This document shows positions 54,110 to 62,294 of a stretch of DNA of 64,000 nt, piece by piece. The stretch covers positions 40,434 through 104,433 of the forward strand of contig JAJPYN010000016.1 of assembly GCA_021204905.1 (NCBI GenBank), given 5' to 3'. The position numbers and the translations under genes were made by a program. The notes under the pieces are model-generated. The model searched no databases. It saw nothing but the letters and a program-made list of their open reading frames with translations, and had not been told where the DNA came from. This DNA comes from Prevotella sp. (lineage in GTDB: Bacteria > Bacteroidota > Bacteroidia > Bacteroidales > Bacteroidaceae). The first letter of the stretch is position 1. Every line of letters begins with the position of its first letter.

Positions 54110-55810
54110 ATGGAAACACTGCTTCACCTATTAAGCCTCGTGGGTTCGTTAGGTTTGTTCCTCTACGGAATGAAGATAATGAGCGAGGGCTTGGAGAAGT
54201 TCGCCGGCAGCAGGATGCGCAGCATTCTTGCTATGATGACCGGCAACCGGCTTATGGGCGTGCTCACCGGCGTGCTTATCACGGCGCTTATCCAGTCGAG
54301 CTCGGCAACGACTGTGATGGTTGTGAGCTTCGTCGACTCGGGACTGATGAACCTCACGCAAGCCATCGGCGTCATCATGGGCGCTAACGTAGGTACCACC
54401 GTTACTGCGTGGATTATCTCCGCCATCGGCTTTAAGGTGAACATCGTGGCGTTCACCATCCCTCTCCTCGCCGTCGGTTTGCCGCTCATCTTCTCGGCGG
54501 ACAACCACAAGAAGAACATCGGCGAGTTCGTCTTCGGCTTCTCGTTCCTCTTCATGGGACTGAATTTCCTGCAATCATCGGCCGAAGCGCTCGACATCAA
54601 CTCCATCGTGGCGAACATCCTGACGCACGTCTCCGGCGACAACATCTTCACCATGCTGCTCTTCATCCTTGTCGGCGCGGTCGTAACGATGCTTGTGCAA
54701 GCCTCGGCGGCAACAATGGCCATCACGCTCATGCTGTTCAGCATGCACATCGAAGGGTTCGGTTTCCACCAAGCGGCAGCCCTCGCCATGGGGCAGAATA
54801 TCGGTACGACAATCACAGCGTTCCTCGCTTCATTGACGGGTAACACACAGGCGCGGCGCGCGGCATTGGCCCACATGTTCTTCAATGTCTTCGGTGTAGT
54901 GGTGGTGCTGATAATCTTCTACCCCTTCTGCAACGGCGTGGCATGGGCGGTGAGATACATCCTCCACGCGGGCGGCAACGAGCTGTTCCTCCTCTCGGCG
55001 TTCCATACCACGTTCAACGTCTTTAACACGCTGCTCCTCATCTGGTTCGTCCCGCAGATCGAACGCTTCGTCTGCGCCGTACTGCCCGAGCGCGAGAGCG
55101 ACAGCCAAGACCGCGGCCTGAGGTTCATCTCCGGCGGCTTGCTCTCCACAGCGGAGCTGTCTATCCTCGAAGCAAAGAAGGAGATAGGGGTCTTCGCCGA
55201 GCGTCTGATGAAGATGATTGATATGGTCGGCGGACTCATCACTACGGAGAAAGGCCGCGAATTCCACGAGATATACGCCAAGATCGACAAGTACGAGCGG
55301 ATAACCGACAACATGGAGGTGGAGATAGCCAACTATCTGGCGAAGGTGTCGGAAGGGCGGCTGTCGAGCGAGTCGAAGGCGGAGATAACGCGAATGCTGC
55401 GGATAGTGAGCGAACTGGAAAGCATCAGCGACTCGATGTTCCACCTCGGACGGACGTTAGACCGCAAGCGCGAGCTCTCCGACGAGGATTTCACCGAGAA
55501 GCAGATGACCAATATCCAGACAATGCTCGCACTGACACGCAAAGCCCTCAAATCGATGAAAGAGGCGTTGGCCAAGACCGACCCGCGCACGATAGACTTC
55601 CTTTACCATTACAGCCTCGAGACACGCCTCAACAGAATGCGCGACGAGTATAAGGCGGAGAACGGCGCGGACATCAACAACCACGAATACGACTATCAGC
55701 TCGGCTCGTTCTACATCGATTTCATCTGCGAATGCGAGAAGATCGGCGACTATGTCATCAACGTCGTGCAAATGCTCAAACCGAAAGGCGCAAGTACGAA
55801 GAAGAATTAA
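54110..55810 (+). CDS. Na+/phosphate cotransporter (NptA/YjbB-like) with PhoU-like domain
   Basis: 566 residues. The membrane part (about residues 1-315) holds two inverted Na/Pi repeats, each with a QSSSATTVM-type motif (LIQSSSATTVMVVSFV near 62, LVQASAATMAITLML near 195). The cytosolic C-terminus (about 345-560) is helical and PhoU-like, with a repeated pattern of charged residues. It should export or import phosphate coupled to sodium; the fused PhoU domain suggests regulation by phosphate status. It has its own promoter and is followed 61 bases later by the flavoprotein gene. Confidence 0.92.
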   Translation: METLLHLLSLVGSLGLFLYGMKIMSEGLEKFAGSRMRSILAMMTGNRLMGVLTGVLITALIQSSSATTVMVVSFVDSGLMNLTQAIGVIMGANVGTTVTAWIISAIGFKVNIVAFTIPLLAVGLPLIFSADNHKKNIGEFVFGFSFLFMGLNFLQSSAEALDINSIVANILTHVSGDNIFTMLLFILVGAVVTMLVQASAATMAITLMLFSMHIEGFGFHQAAALAMGQNIGTTITAFLASLTGNTQARRAALAHMFFNVFGVVVVLIIFYPFCNGVAWAVRYILHAGGNELFLLSAFHTTFNVFNTLLLIWFVPQIERFVCAVLPERESDSQDRGLRFISGGLLSTAELSILEAKKEIGVFAERLMKMIDMVGGLITTEKGREFHEIYAKIDKYERITDNMEVEIANYLAKVSEGRLSSESKAEITRMLRIVSELESISDSMFHLGRTLDRKRELSDEDFTEKQMTNIQTMLALTRKALKSMKEALAKTDPRTIDFLYHYSLETRLNRMRDEYKAENGADINNHEYDYQLGSFYIDFICECEKIGDYVINVVQMLKPKGASTKKN

Positions 55811-55871
55811 GCCGAAGTTGAAATCAGCGCGAAGTAAATAGTTGAAACTCAGATAGTTAACTGCATTAGCA

Positions 55872-58226
55872 ATGTACGAAATAGTTAGTAAGAAACAGTT
55901 CTCGGAGAAAGTCTTCCAATTAGTAGTCAACGCTCCGATGATAGCAAAGAGCCGTCGCGCGGGGCATTTCGTGATCGTCCGCACAGGCGCGGAAGGCGAG
56001 CGCATACCCCTGACGATAGTTGATTCCGACACCAAACGCGGCACGATAACCCTCGTGGTGCAGACCGTGGGCTATTCGACGGCGAAGTTGTGCCGGCTGA
56101 ACGAAGGGGATGAGTTGACGGACATCGTCGGCCCGCTCGGACAGGCAACGCATATCGAGCATTACGGCACGGTGCTTTGTGCCGGAGGAGGCGTGGGCGT
56201 GGCGCCGATGCTGCCCATCATCAAGGCGCTGAAAGCCGCGGGCAATCGTGTCATAGCTGTCCTTGCAGGCCGCACGAAAGAGCTGGTCATCCTCGAAGAA
56301 GAGGTGCGGCAGAGCGCCGACGACGTTATAATTATGACCGACGACGGCTCATACGGGCGGAAAGGGGTCGTTACAATCGGCATGGAGGAGGTGATCCTTC
56401 GCGAAAAGGTGGACAAATGCTTCGCCATCGGTCCGGCCGTAATGATGAAATTCTGCTGCATCCTGACAAAGAAATACGGCATACCCACCGACGTCTCCCT
56501 TAACACGATTATGGTAGACGGCACAGGTATGTGCGGCGCGTGCCGTATCTCTGTCGGCGGACGGACGCGCTTCGTCTGTGTCGACGGCCCGGAGTTCGAC
56601 GGCCACGAGGTGGATTTCGACGAGATGTTCTCGCGCATGGGGGCGTTCAAGGACGAAGAACTGGAAGAGATGAAGAAGCTCTCTTCGCACGTGAATGAAT
56701 GCTCTTCGCAGGTTGTCAACGGCGAAAAAGCGGCACGTCAAGGCAGCACGCCCGGTTCTAAAACCCCTCTCTCGGAGCTCACCGACCGCGATGCCGAATG
56801 GCGCAAGACCCTTCGCGGCACGCTCAAAGCAAAGGAGCGCGTGGCGATAGAACGCTGCGTGATGAGCGAGCTCGACCCCGTCTACCGCGCCGCAACACGC
56901 ACCGAGGAGGTGAACAAAGGGCTTTCCGTTGAGCAGGCGCTGCTCGAGGCGAAGCGTTGTCTCGACTGCAAGAGTCCTACGTGTATCGAGGGTTGCCCGG
57001 TGAACATCAACATCCCGTCGTTCATAAAAAGCATCGAGCGCGACCGTTTCCTCGATGCCGCACGCGTGTTGAAGGCCACAAGCTCCCTGCCGGCCGTTTG
57101 CGGGCGCGTCTGTCCGCAAGAGAAGCAGTGCGAGAGCCGCTGCATACACCTGAAGATGGGGCAAAAGCCTGTCGCTATCGGCTATCTCGAACGGTTCGCA
57201 GCCGACTATGAACGCTCCTCCGGACAGATGGCGCTGCCCGAATGCAAAGCGAAGAACGGCATTAAGATAGCGATTGTAGGCTCCGGCCCCGCGGGACTCT
57301 CGTGCGCGGGCGACCTTGCCAAGGCGGGCTTCGACGTAAACGTGTTCGAGGCGTTGCACTCCATTGGCGGCGTGCTGAAATACGGCATACCCGAGTTCCG
57401 TCTGCCAAACGCCATCGTCGACGTCGAGATAGACAACCTCAGGAAGATCGGCGTTCGTTTCGTCAAAGACTGCGTCGTGGGAAAGACAATCACCATCGAC
57501 GACCTCGAACGGGAGGGATACAAAGCGGTGTTCGTAGCGTCCGGAGCGGGCCTGCCCAACTTTATGAATATCCCCGGCGAGAATGCCGTGGGCGTGCTGT
57601 CGTCGAACGAGTACCTCACGCGCGTCAACCTCATGGACGCAAGCAACCCCCAAAGCGACACGCCGATAAAGAAAGCGCGGAGAGTGATGGTGGTCGGAGG
57701 AGGAAACACGGCCATGGACTCCTGCCGCACGGCGAAACGGCTCGGCGCGGAGAAAGTGTACCTTGTCTACCGGCGCTCCGAAGCGGAGATGCCAGCACGC
57801 CTCGAGGAGGTGAAGCATGCCAAGGAGGAGGGCATAGAATTCCTCACGCTGCATAACCCGATAGAATACCTCACCGACGAGAAAGGCCTGTTGAAGCAGG
57901 TGCGACTGCAAGTGATGGAGCTCGGCCTTCCCGACGAGTCAGGACGGAGGAGACCCGTACCTATTGAGGGGCAGACCATTACGCTCGACATCGACCAAGC
58001 AATCGTGGCCGTTGGCGTCTCGCCCAACCCCATCGTGCCGAAGTCGGTCAGCGGCTTGGAGCTCGGCCGGAAGAACACCATCGTTGTCAACGAGCGCATG
58101 CAGTCGTCCATACCGACGCTCTTCGCAGGAGGAGACATCGTCCGCGGAGGAGCCACCGTCATTCTCGCCATGGGAGACGGCCGGCGCGCCGCTGCCTCAA
58201 TAATCGAGCAATTATCATGCAAGTGA
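55872..58226 (+). CDS. Fused NfnA-NfnB-like flavoprotein (ferredoxin-NADP reductase/glutamate synthase beta-like)
   Basis: 784 residues. Residues 1 to about 280 are an FNR-type FAD/NAD-binding subunit with a [2Fe-2S]-type Cys cluster (DGTGMCGACRISV...RFVCVDGPEFDGHEVDF), as in PyrK and NfnA. The rest is the glutamate synthase small-subunit fold. It has two Cys clusters (CLDCKSPTCIEGCPVNI and CGRVCPQEKQCESRC), an FAD loop VGSGPAGLSCAGDLAKAGF and an NADPH loop VVGGGNTAMDSCRTAKRLG. Proteins of this form are often labelled NADPH-dependent glutamate synthase, but without a large subunit an electron-bifurcating transhydrogenase role is more likely. Downstream is a palindromic-repeat cluster. Confidence 0.9.
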   Translation: MYEIVSKKQFSEKVFQLVVNAPMIAKSRRAGHFVIVRTGAEGERIPLTIVDSDTKRGTITLVVQTVGYSTAKLCRLNEGDELTDIVGPLGQATHIEHYGTVLCAGGGVGVAPMLPIIKALKAAGNRVIAVLAGRTKELVILEEEVRQSADDVIIMTDDGSYGRKGVVTIGMEEVILREKVDKCFAIGPAVMMKFCCILTKKYGIPTDVSLNTIMVDGTGMCGACRISVGGRTRFVCVDGPEFDGHEVDFDEMFSRMGAFKDEELEEMKKLSSHVNECSSQVVNGEKAARQGSTPGSKTPLSELTDRDAEWRKTLRGTLKAKERVAIERCVMSELDPVYRAATRTEEVNKGLSVEQALLEAKRCLDCKSPTCIEGCPVNINIPSFIKSIERDRFLDAARVLKATSSLPAVCGRVCPQEKQCESRCIHLKMGQKPVAIGYLERFAADYERSSGQMALPECKAKNGIKIAIVGSGPAGLSCAGDLAKAGFDVNVFEALHSIGGVLKYGIPEFRLPNAIVDVEIDNLRKIGVRFVKDCVVGKTITIDDLEREGYKAVFVASGAGLPNFMNIPGENAVGVLSSNEYLTRVNLMDASNPQSDTPIKKARRVMVVGGGNTAMDSCRTAKRLGAEKVYLVYRRSEAEMPARLEEVKHAKEEGIEFLTLHNPIEYLTDEKGLLKQVRLQVMELGLPDESGRRRPVPIEGQTITLDIDQAIVAVGVSPNPIVPKSVSGLELGRKNTIVVNERMQSSIPTLFAGGDIVRGGATVILAMGDGRRAAASIIEQLSCK

Positions 58227-58440
58227 GCGGACAAAGGCGCCCCGGAGGTACGACAACAACAAGAGTGTAAGAATAATGCAAATGAGAGTCCAAAGGCGCC
58301 CCGGAGGGGCAGCATAAGAGTAACCGTAGGTTTTAACCTACGGAGAAGAATGCATATTAGGAAATTGCGTGCCGATAGGTACGCGACAACGATATAAGGC
58401 AGATGCAAGTGAGCGGACAAGGGCGTGCCGATATGTATTT
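58227..58440 (+). repeat. Palindromic repeat array, hairpin family I
   Basis: Hairpin types follow one another: GCGCCCCGGAGG (twice, near 58236 and 58284), CCGTAGGTTTTAACCTACGG (58327-58346) and GCGTGCCGATAGGTACGC (near 58367-58384). A decayed GCGTGCCGATATGT is at 58423. Spacers include AGCATAAGAGTAA and ACGATATAAGGCAGATGCAAGTGAGCG, and the segment ATGCAAGTGAGCGGACAA near 58215 and 58402 is itself repeated. Read on the minus strand it matches the array at 43892-43981. Confidence 0.75.
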
Positions 58441-58453
58441 AGACAAAGTAATC

Positions 58454-59268
58454 TCAGATGTCGGAGACATCGCGATAAGGTTAGCCCCGCGCAAACTATG
58501 TATGATTAAACGAACTATTCTCAAACCTCGAAGAGGTTGTAATAGGGTTAGCCCCACGTTTCTACGTGGGGTACGGCAAGATGAGAAGAAATCAACGTCG
58601 AAGATGTTGCATAAGGACAACGCAATTTCATAAACCATAGGCATATCATTTCTACATTTCAGAAATCATTATTAATATCTCACACCATTTTAATTAGTTG
58701 CATCGAAATATGAGTTACAGAAAACTGATTTATCACGCCGTATTCAGCACTTGGTCCCGCTACCCCGCCATAAACGAGACGCACGCGCCGGACTTATACG
58801 CATATATGGCGAAGATAATACAAAAGCTCGGCGGCTTCGTGCATATAATAAACGGCATGCCCGACCACGTGCATCTCCTCTTCGAATTGCCCGCGGACAT
58901 CGATGTGGCGAGGGGTGTTAAGGAGGTGAAACAACATTCCAGCGCGTGGTTGCGCGAGAACCCCGACTTCCCTCAATGGAGCGGTTGGCGAAAGGAGTAC
59001 TCCGTGTTCACCTGCTCGACATTCTATCTTAAAGACATTATCAAATATATCGAGGGGCAGCAAGAACATCATAAACGACGCACGTACGCCGACGAGATGA
59101 AAGATATGCTCACCGCATCAAAAGTGGAGTTTGATGAGAAATATATATGATTTGTCCCTATTCAACGTCTCCGACGTTGGTATCCAAATTGCAATCTTAC
59201 CCCACGTAAAAAAACGTGGGGCTATGCCTATGTAACGTCTCCGACGTTAAGAAACCCTCACACCTCAT
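58454..59268 (+). mobile_element. IS200-like/RAYT-type element with flanking inverted hairpin arrays
   Basis: The left end carries GATGTCGGAGACATC (58457-58471), the block 58477-58573 with AACCTCGAAGAGGTT and CCCCACGTTTCTACGTGGGG, then AACGTCGAAGATGTT and ATAAGGACA. A single transposase gene follows at 58710. The right end is the same hairpin series inverted (AACGTCTCCGACGTT, then a CCCCACGT...ACGTGGGG hairpin, then CTATGCCTATGTAACGTCTCCGACGTT ending near 59249) and a CTC/CAC-rich tail. The left 97 bases and the right end recur without the gene at 61951-62250. Confidence 0.8.
58710..59150 (+). CDS. HUH (Y1) transposase, IS200/IS605-like or RAYT
   Basis: 146 residues from ATG 58710 (a TTG at 58698 adds four). 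MSYRKLIYHAVFSTWSR matches the family N-terminus. The metal-binding HUH motif is in GMPDHVHLLFELP near residues 52-60, followed by VKEVKQHSSAWLREN and EYSVFTCSTFYLKDIIKYIEGQQEHHKRRT, where the Tyr of KYIEGQQEHH is the expected nucleophile. All catalytic parts look intact. It is the only transposase in the window and no accessory TnpB is present, fitting either IS200 or a domesticated RAYT that moves the flanking palindromes. Confidence 0.92.
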   Translation: MSYRKLIYHAVFSTWSRYPAINETHAPDLYAYMAKIIQKLGGFVHIINGMPDHVHLLFELPADIDVARGVKEVKQHSSAWLRENPDFPQWSGWRKEYSVFTCSTFYLKDIIKYIEGQQEHHKRRTYADEMKDMLTASKVEFDEKYI

Positions 59269-59385
59269 AACCTCACAACCCTCACAAACCTCAAAAGGCT
59301 CGTGCAAACGAGAGAAGAGGAAATTTATTTACTTTTCCGAGTGCAGCCGAGTCTCGACGATAGTCAACCTCAAAATATCAACCGC

Positions 59386-60477
59386 ATGAACAAAATCATA
59401 TTACTTCTATTCCTCGCCCTGCTGCCTGTCGCTCAAGGATGGGCACAATCGCGAAAGGCCAAGGCGCAACCGGTGAAGACACCCGAAGAAGCGCTCTACG
59501 ACGAACTGCTGCTCTCGACGGCGAAGGTGATGTTCATCGACAGCATCGTGGCGGACAAGGACAGTTTCCTCACCCTCATACCCCTGCCCGAAGACGCCGG
59601 CACATTATCCATCGAGAACGGCCGGGCGGCATACACCAACTCCTTCGCCGACACTCGCCTGTTCGCCTCGGGCGACACCATCTCGGGGCAGCACCTGTAT
59701 ATCTCGCGCCGATATGGCAACGAATGGGACGTGCCCGCGCAGCTCTCCGAACTCGACAACGAGAAGCCCGACTACCCCTTCCTCATGGCCGACGGCATAA
59801 CGCTCTATTTCTCCGCCGAGGGCGAAGGGACAGCGGGCGGACGAGACATCTTCCGCACCATCTACAACACCGACGACCTCGCTTTCTACGAAGCGACAAA
59901 CATCGGACTGCCATTCAACTCCCCCGCAAACGACTATCTCCTCGCCATCAGCGACATCGACAATATCGGCTGGCTCGTCACAGACCGCAGGCAAGAAGAG
60001 GGCAAGGTGTGCATCTACACCTTCTCTCTGCCCGCGCAGCGCGTCGCCTTCGATGAGGACACGCCCGAGGACGAACTAAGAAGCTTCGCCGAGATACGGC
60101 AGATAAGCGACACATGGGCGTTCGGAGATATAGCCGGGGCTCGTCAGCGCCTGCAGGCAATCACCTCCCGCACGGACACTAACGAGGACGAAGGAAAAAT
60201 AATGTTCGTCGTCAACGACCGCACAGTCTACACCTCCCCCGACGACTTCTCCTCCGACGACGCACGACGGCAATTCTCCGAGATTGAGCAATCGAAAAAG
60301 AAAATCGCCGCACTCGAGAGCCTGATAGAGTCAATGCGAAAAACATACTCCTCCACGCCCCCCGCCAAACGCTACTCCGCAGCACGCAAGATTGCCGAAC
60401 TCGAAAAAGAGACCGACGCCCTCAGACACGATACGGCACAAGCCGAAAAAGAACTCCGCAATAATGAAAATAAGTAA
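59386..60477 (+). CDS. Periplasmic PD40-like protein with C-terminal coiled coil
   Basis: 363 residues from ATG 59386; an upstream frame from 59302 adds unrelated residues. Signal peptide (MNKIILLLFLALLPVAQGWAQ). The middle has WD40-like PD40 segments such as PDYPFLMADGITLYFSAEGEGTAGGRDIFRTIYN and NDYLLAISDIDNIGWLVTDRR, as in TolB/OmpA-PD40 proteins. The last 100 residues are a charged coiled coil (RQFSEIEQSKKKIAALESLIESM...AEKELRNNENK). I do not recognise a named family. Its stop codon abuts the ATG of the nucleoside phosphorylase gene. Confidence 0.75.
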   Translation: MNKIILLLFLALLPVAQGWAQSRKAKAQPVKTPEEALYDELLLSTAKVMFIDSIVADKDSFLTLIPLPEDAGTLSIENGRAAYTNSFADTRLFASGDTISGQHLYISRRYGNEWDVPAQLSELDNEKPDYPFLMADGITLYFSAEGEGTAGGRDIFRTIYNTDDLAFYEATNIGLPFNSPANDYLLAISDIDNIGWLVTDRRQEEGKVCIYTFSLPAQRVAFDEDTPEDELRSFAEIRQISDTWAFGDIAGARQRLQAITSRTDTNEDEGKIMFVVNDRTVYTSPDDFSSDDARRQFSEIEQSKKKIAALESLIESMRKTYSSTPPAKRYSAARKIAELEKETDALRHDTAQAEKELRNNENK

Positions 60478-61440
60478 ATGACATCTCATCTTATGAAATA
60501 CTTCCCACCATCCGAACTGCCGATCAACGACGACGGCAGCGCATTCCACCTCCATCTGCGCCCCGAACACGTGGCCGACAAACTCATCTTGGCAGGCGAC
60601 CCCGCAAGAGTATCCGCCATCGCGAGCCGGTTCGACAGCCGGGAGTGTGACGTCCAAAGCCGCGAGTTCCACACCATCACCGGCTCGTATAAAGGCAAGC
60701 GCATCACCGCACTATCACACGGCATAGGCTGCGGAGGAATAGACATCGTCGTGAACGAGCTCGACGCCCTGGCAAACATCGATTTCGCCACACGACGAGA
60801 AAAGCCCGTCCACCGCACGCTCACAATGGTGCGCTTGGGCACATGCGGAGGACTGCAACCCTTCACGCCCATCGGCACGTTCATCGCTTCTGTGAAAAGC
60901 ATCGGCTTCGACGGATTGTTAAATTATTATGCAAGTGAGAGCAGAGCCGAGCTTGTTCGAGCTATGCCGAGCGCAGCTAATGATGACCGAATTTCGGGCA
61001 ATTATTATGGAAACCAAAGCGGAGTGCTAGACCCCGACCTCGAAAAAGCGTTCGTCGAACATATGAACTGGAACCCCCGCAAAGGCGCACCATACGCTGC
61101 CACAGCATGCCCCGAACTCATCGAGAGAATAGCCGGAAAGGACATGGTACGCGGAATAACTATCGCCTGCGGAGGATTCTACGGACCACAAGGCCGACTG
61201 CTACGAGCGCCCGTCGACGACCCCGAACAAAACGCGAAAATCCAAACATTCAGATACGGCGACCTCAAAATAACCAACTTCGAGATGGAGAGCTCAGCCC
61301 TCGCCGGACTCTCCGCCCTACTCGGACATAAAGCCATGACATGCTGCATGGTCGTGGCCAACCGCTACTCCCAAGAGATGAACACCAACTATAAGAACCA
61401 AATCGACGACCTCATCACACTCGTCCTCGAACGCATTTAA
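60478..61440 (+). CDS. Nucleoside phosphorylase (uridine phosphorylase-like)
   Basis: 320-residue cytosolic enzyme of the PNP/UDP phosphorylase superfamily. HVADKLILAGDPARVSAIASRFDS is the phosphate-binding N-terminal motif, HGIGCGGIDIVVNEL and MVRLGTCGGLQP line the active site, and ITNFEMESSALAGLSALLGHKAMTCCMVVANR is the nucleoside-binding C-terminal motif with the conserved Glu-Met-Glu. It phosphorolyses a nucleoside to base and ribose 1-phosphate; uridine is likely but not certain. The ATG follows the previous stop codon with no gap. Confidence 0.9.
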   Translation: MTSHLMKYFPPSELPINDDGSAFHLHLRPEHVADKLILAGDPARVSAIASRFDSRECDVQSREFHTITGSYKGKRITALSHGIGCGGIDIVVNELDALANIDFATRREKPVHRTLTMVRLGTCGGLQPFTPIGTFIASVKSIGFDGLLNYYASESRAELVRAMPSAANDDRISGNYYGNQSGVLDPDLEKAFVEHMNWNPRKGAPYAATACPELIERIAGKDMVRGITIACGGFYGPQGRLLRAPVDDPEQNAKIQTFRYGDLKITNFEMESSALAGLSALLGHKAMTCCMVVANRYSQEMNTNYKNQIDDLITLVLERI

Positions 61441-61474
61441 TCCCCCTCCCGCTTCGCCGTCTCCGCCGTTTTTA

Positions 61475-61482
61475 CTACCTTT
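61475..61482 (+). promoter_or_regulatory. -7 promoter box for the small unknown gene
   Basis: TACCTTTG 26 bases upstream of ATG 61509. The -33 region is T-rich (CCGTTTTTAC) without an exact match at 20 bases. Confidence 0.5.
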
Positions 61483-61508
61483 GTCATACTAAAAATATCT
61501 TTACGATT

Positions 61509-61916
61509 ATGGCTTGGAAATATCATCAGAAAGGCAGAACAACAAGACTGCTCGAGGGCTGCGAAGTAAGGAAAATGAAAGAGTATGCCGCACCGACAGA
61601 CAGCTTTCAGGAAGAGGAAGAGGAAGACGACGGACTGCTCTATACTGTCTCTTGCACGTTTGAGGACGGAACAGTTACTTTCCTCCTTACGCCGAAGGAA
61701 GGGCATACCTTGACGAAAGTAGGAAAGACGGGGGTTACCATGGCAATCGACGGGCAATCCCCGAGTACCTATTCTTGCGGCGTATCCGACGGCTCGTTTC
61801 ATATTAAAGCCGACGGCATAACAAGCGCTTTGACCGTGTATGTCAATATCGGCGTTAGTATGTTCGCTATCGACGGCGTGGAGAACGAATCTCTGGAATT
61901 TAATTTCACGCTTTAG
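61509..61916 (+). CDS. Protein of unknown function
   Basis: 135 residues with no signal peptide or membrane segment. An acidic run (SFQEEEEEDDG, about residues 32-42) precedes a beta-rich domain (YTVSCTFEDGTVTFLLTPKEGHTLTKVG..., GSFHIKADGITSALTVYVNIGVSMFAIDG). A -7 box lies at 61475, supporting expression. No motif or family is recognised. It lies just upstream of a transposase-free palindromic element and could be an adaptor or structural protein; I would not go further. Confidence 0.65.
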   Translation: MAWKYHQKGRTTRLLEGCEVRKMKEYAAPTDSFQEEEEEDDGLLYTVSCTFEDGTVTFLLTPKEGHTLTKVGKTGVTMAIDGQSPSTYSCGVSDGSFHIKADGITSALTVYVNIGVSMFAIDGVENESLEFNFTL

Positions 61917-61950
61917 TCCTCCCCCGCGGGCTACTGTCTCATCTTTCGGC

Positions 61951-62250
61951 AAGGTTAGCCCCGCGCAAACTATGTATGATTAAACGAACTATTCTCAAAC
62001 CTCGAAGAGGTTGTAATAGGGTTAGCCCCACGTTTCTACGTGGGGTATCGGCACGCAAGGAGAAATCAACGTCGGAGATGTTGCATAGGGACATGGCAAT
62101 TAATCTTTACGCTAATTCACTCGCGCGGGACATTGAGGTTGTCCTTATGCAACATCTTCGACGTTGTTATCAAAATCGCAACGTTACCCCACACTGCGTA
62201 TGGGGCTATGCCTATGTAACGTCTCCGACGTTAAGAACCCCTCACACCTC
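61951..62250 (+). mobile_element. Transposase-free (non-autonomous) copy of the palindromic element
   Basis: 61951-62047 is identical to 58477-58573. It continues with the CAACGTCGGAGATGTTG hairpin and ATAGGGACA, then an inverted half (GTCCTTATGCAACATCTTCGACGTTG, ACCCCACACTGCGTATGGGG, CTATGCCTATGTAACGTCTCCGACGTT to 62232). Its tail TTAAGAACCCCTCACACCTCATA matches the right end of the transposase-bearing copy. The mnmE start codon lies about 45 bases after it. Confidence 0.87.
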
Positions 62251-62294
62251 ATACCCCTCATAAACCCACAAACCTCATAACCTCATAAACTCAA

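Noticed and set aside
58227..58700. Possible CRISPR array because of repeated short palindromes
   Set aside because: Repeat units are of several types, spacers are not uniform in length, and no cas gene is present; the units match dispersed hairpin repeats elsewhere in the window.
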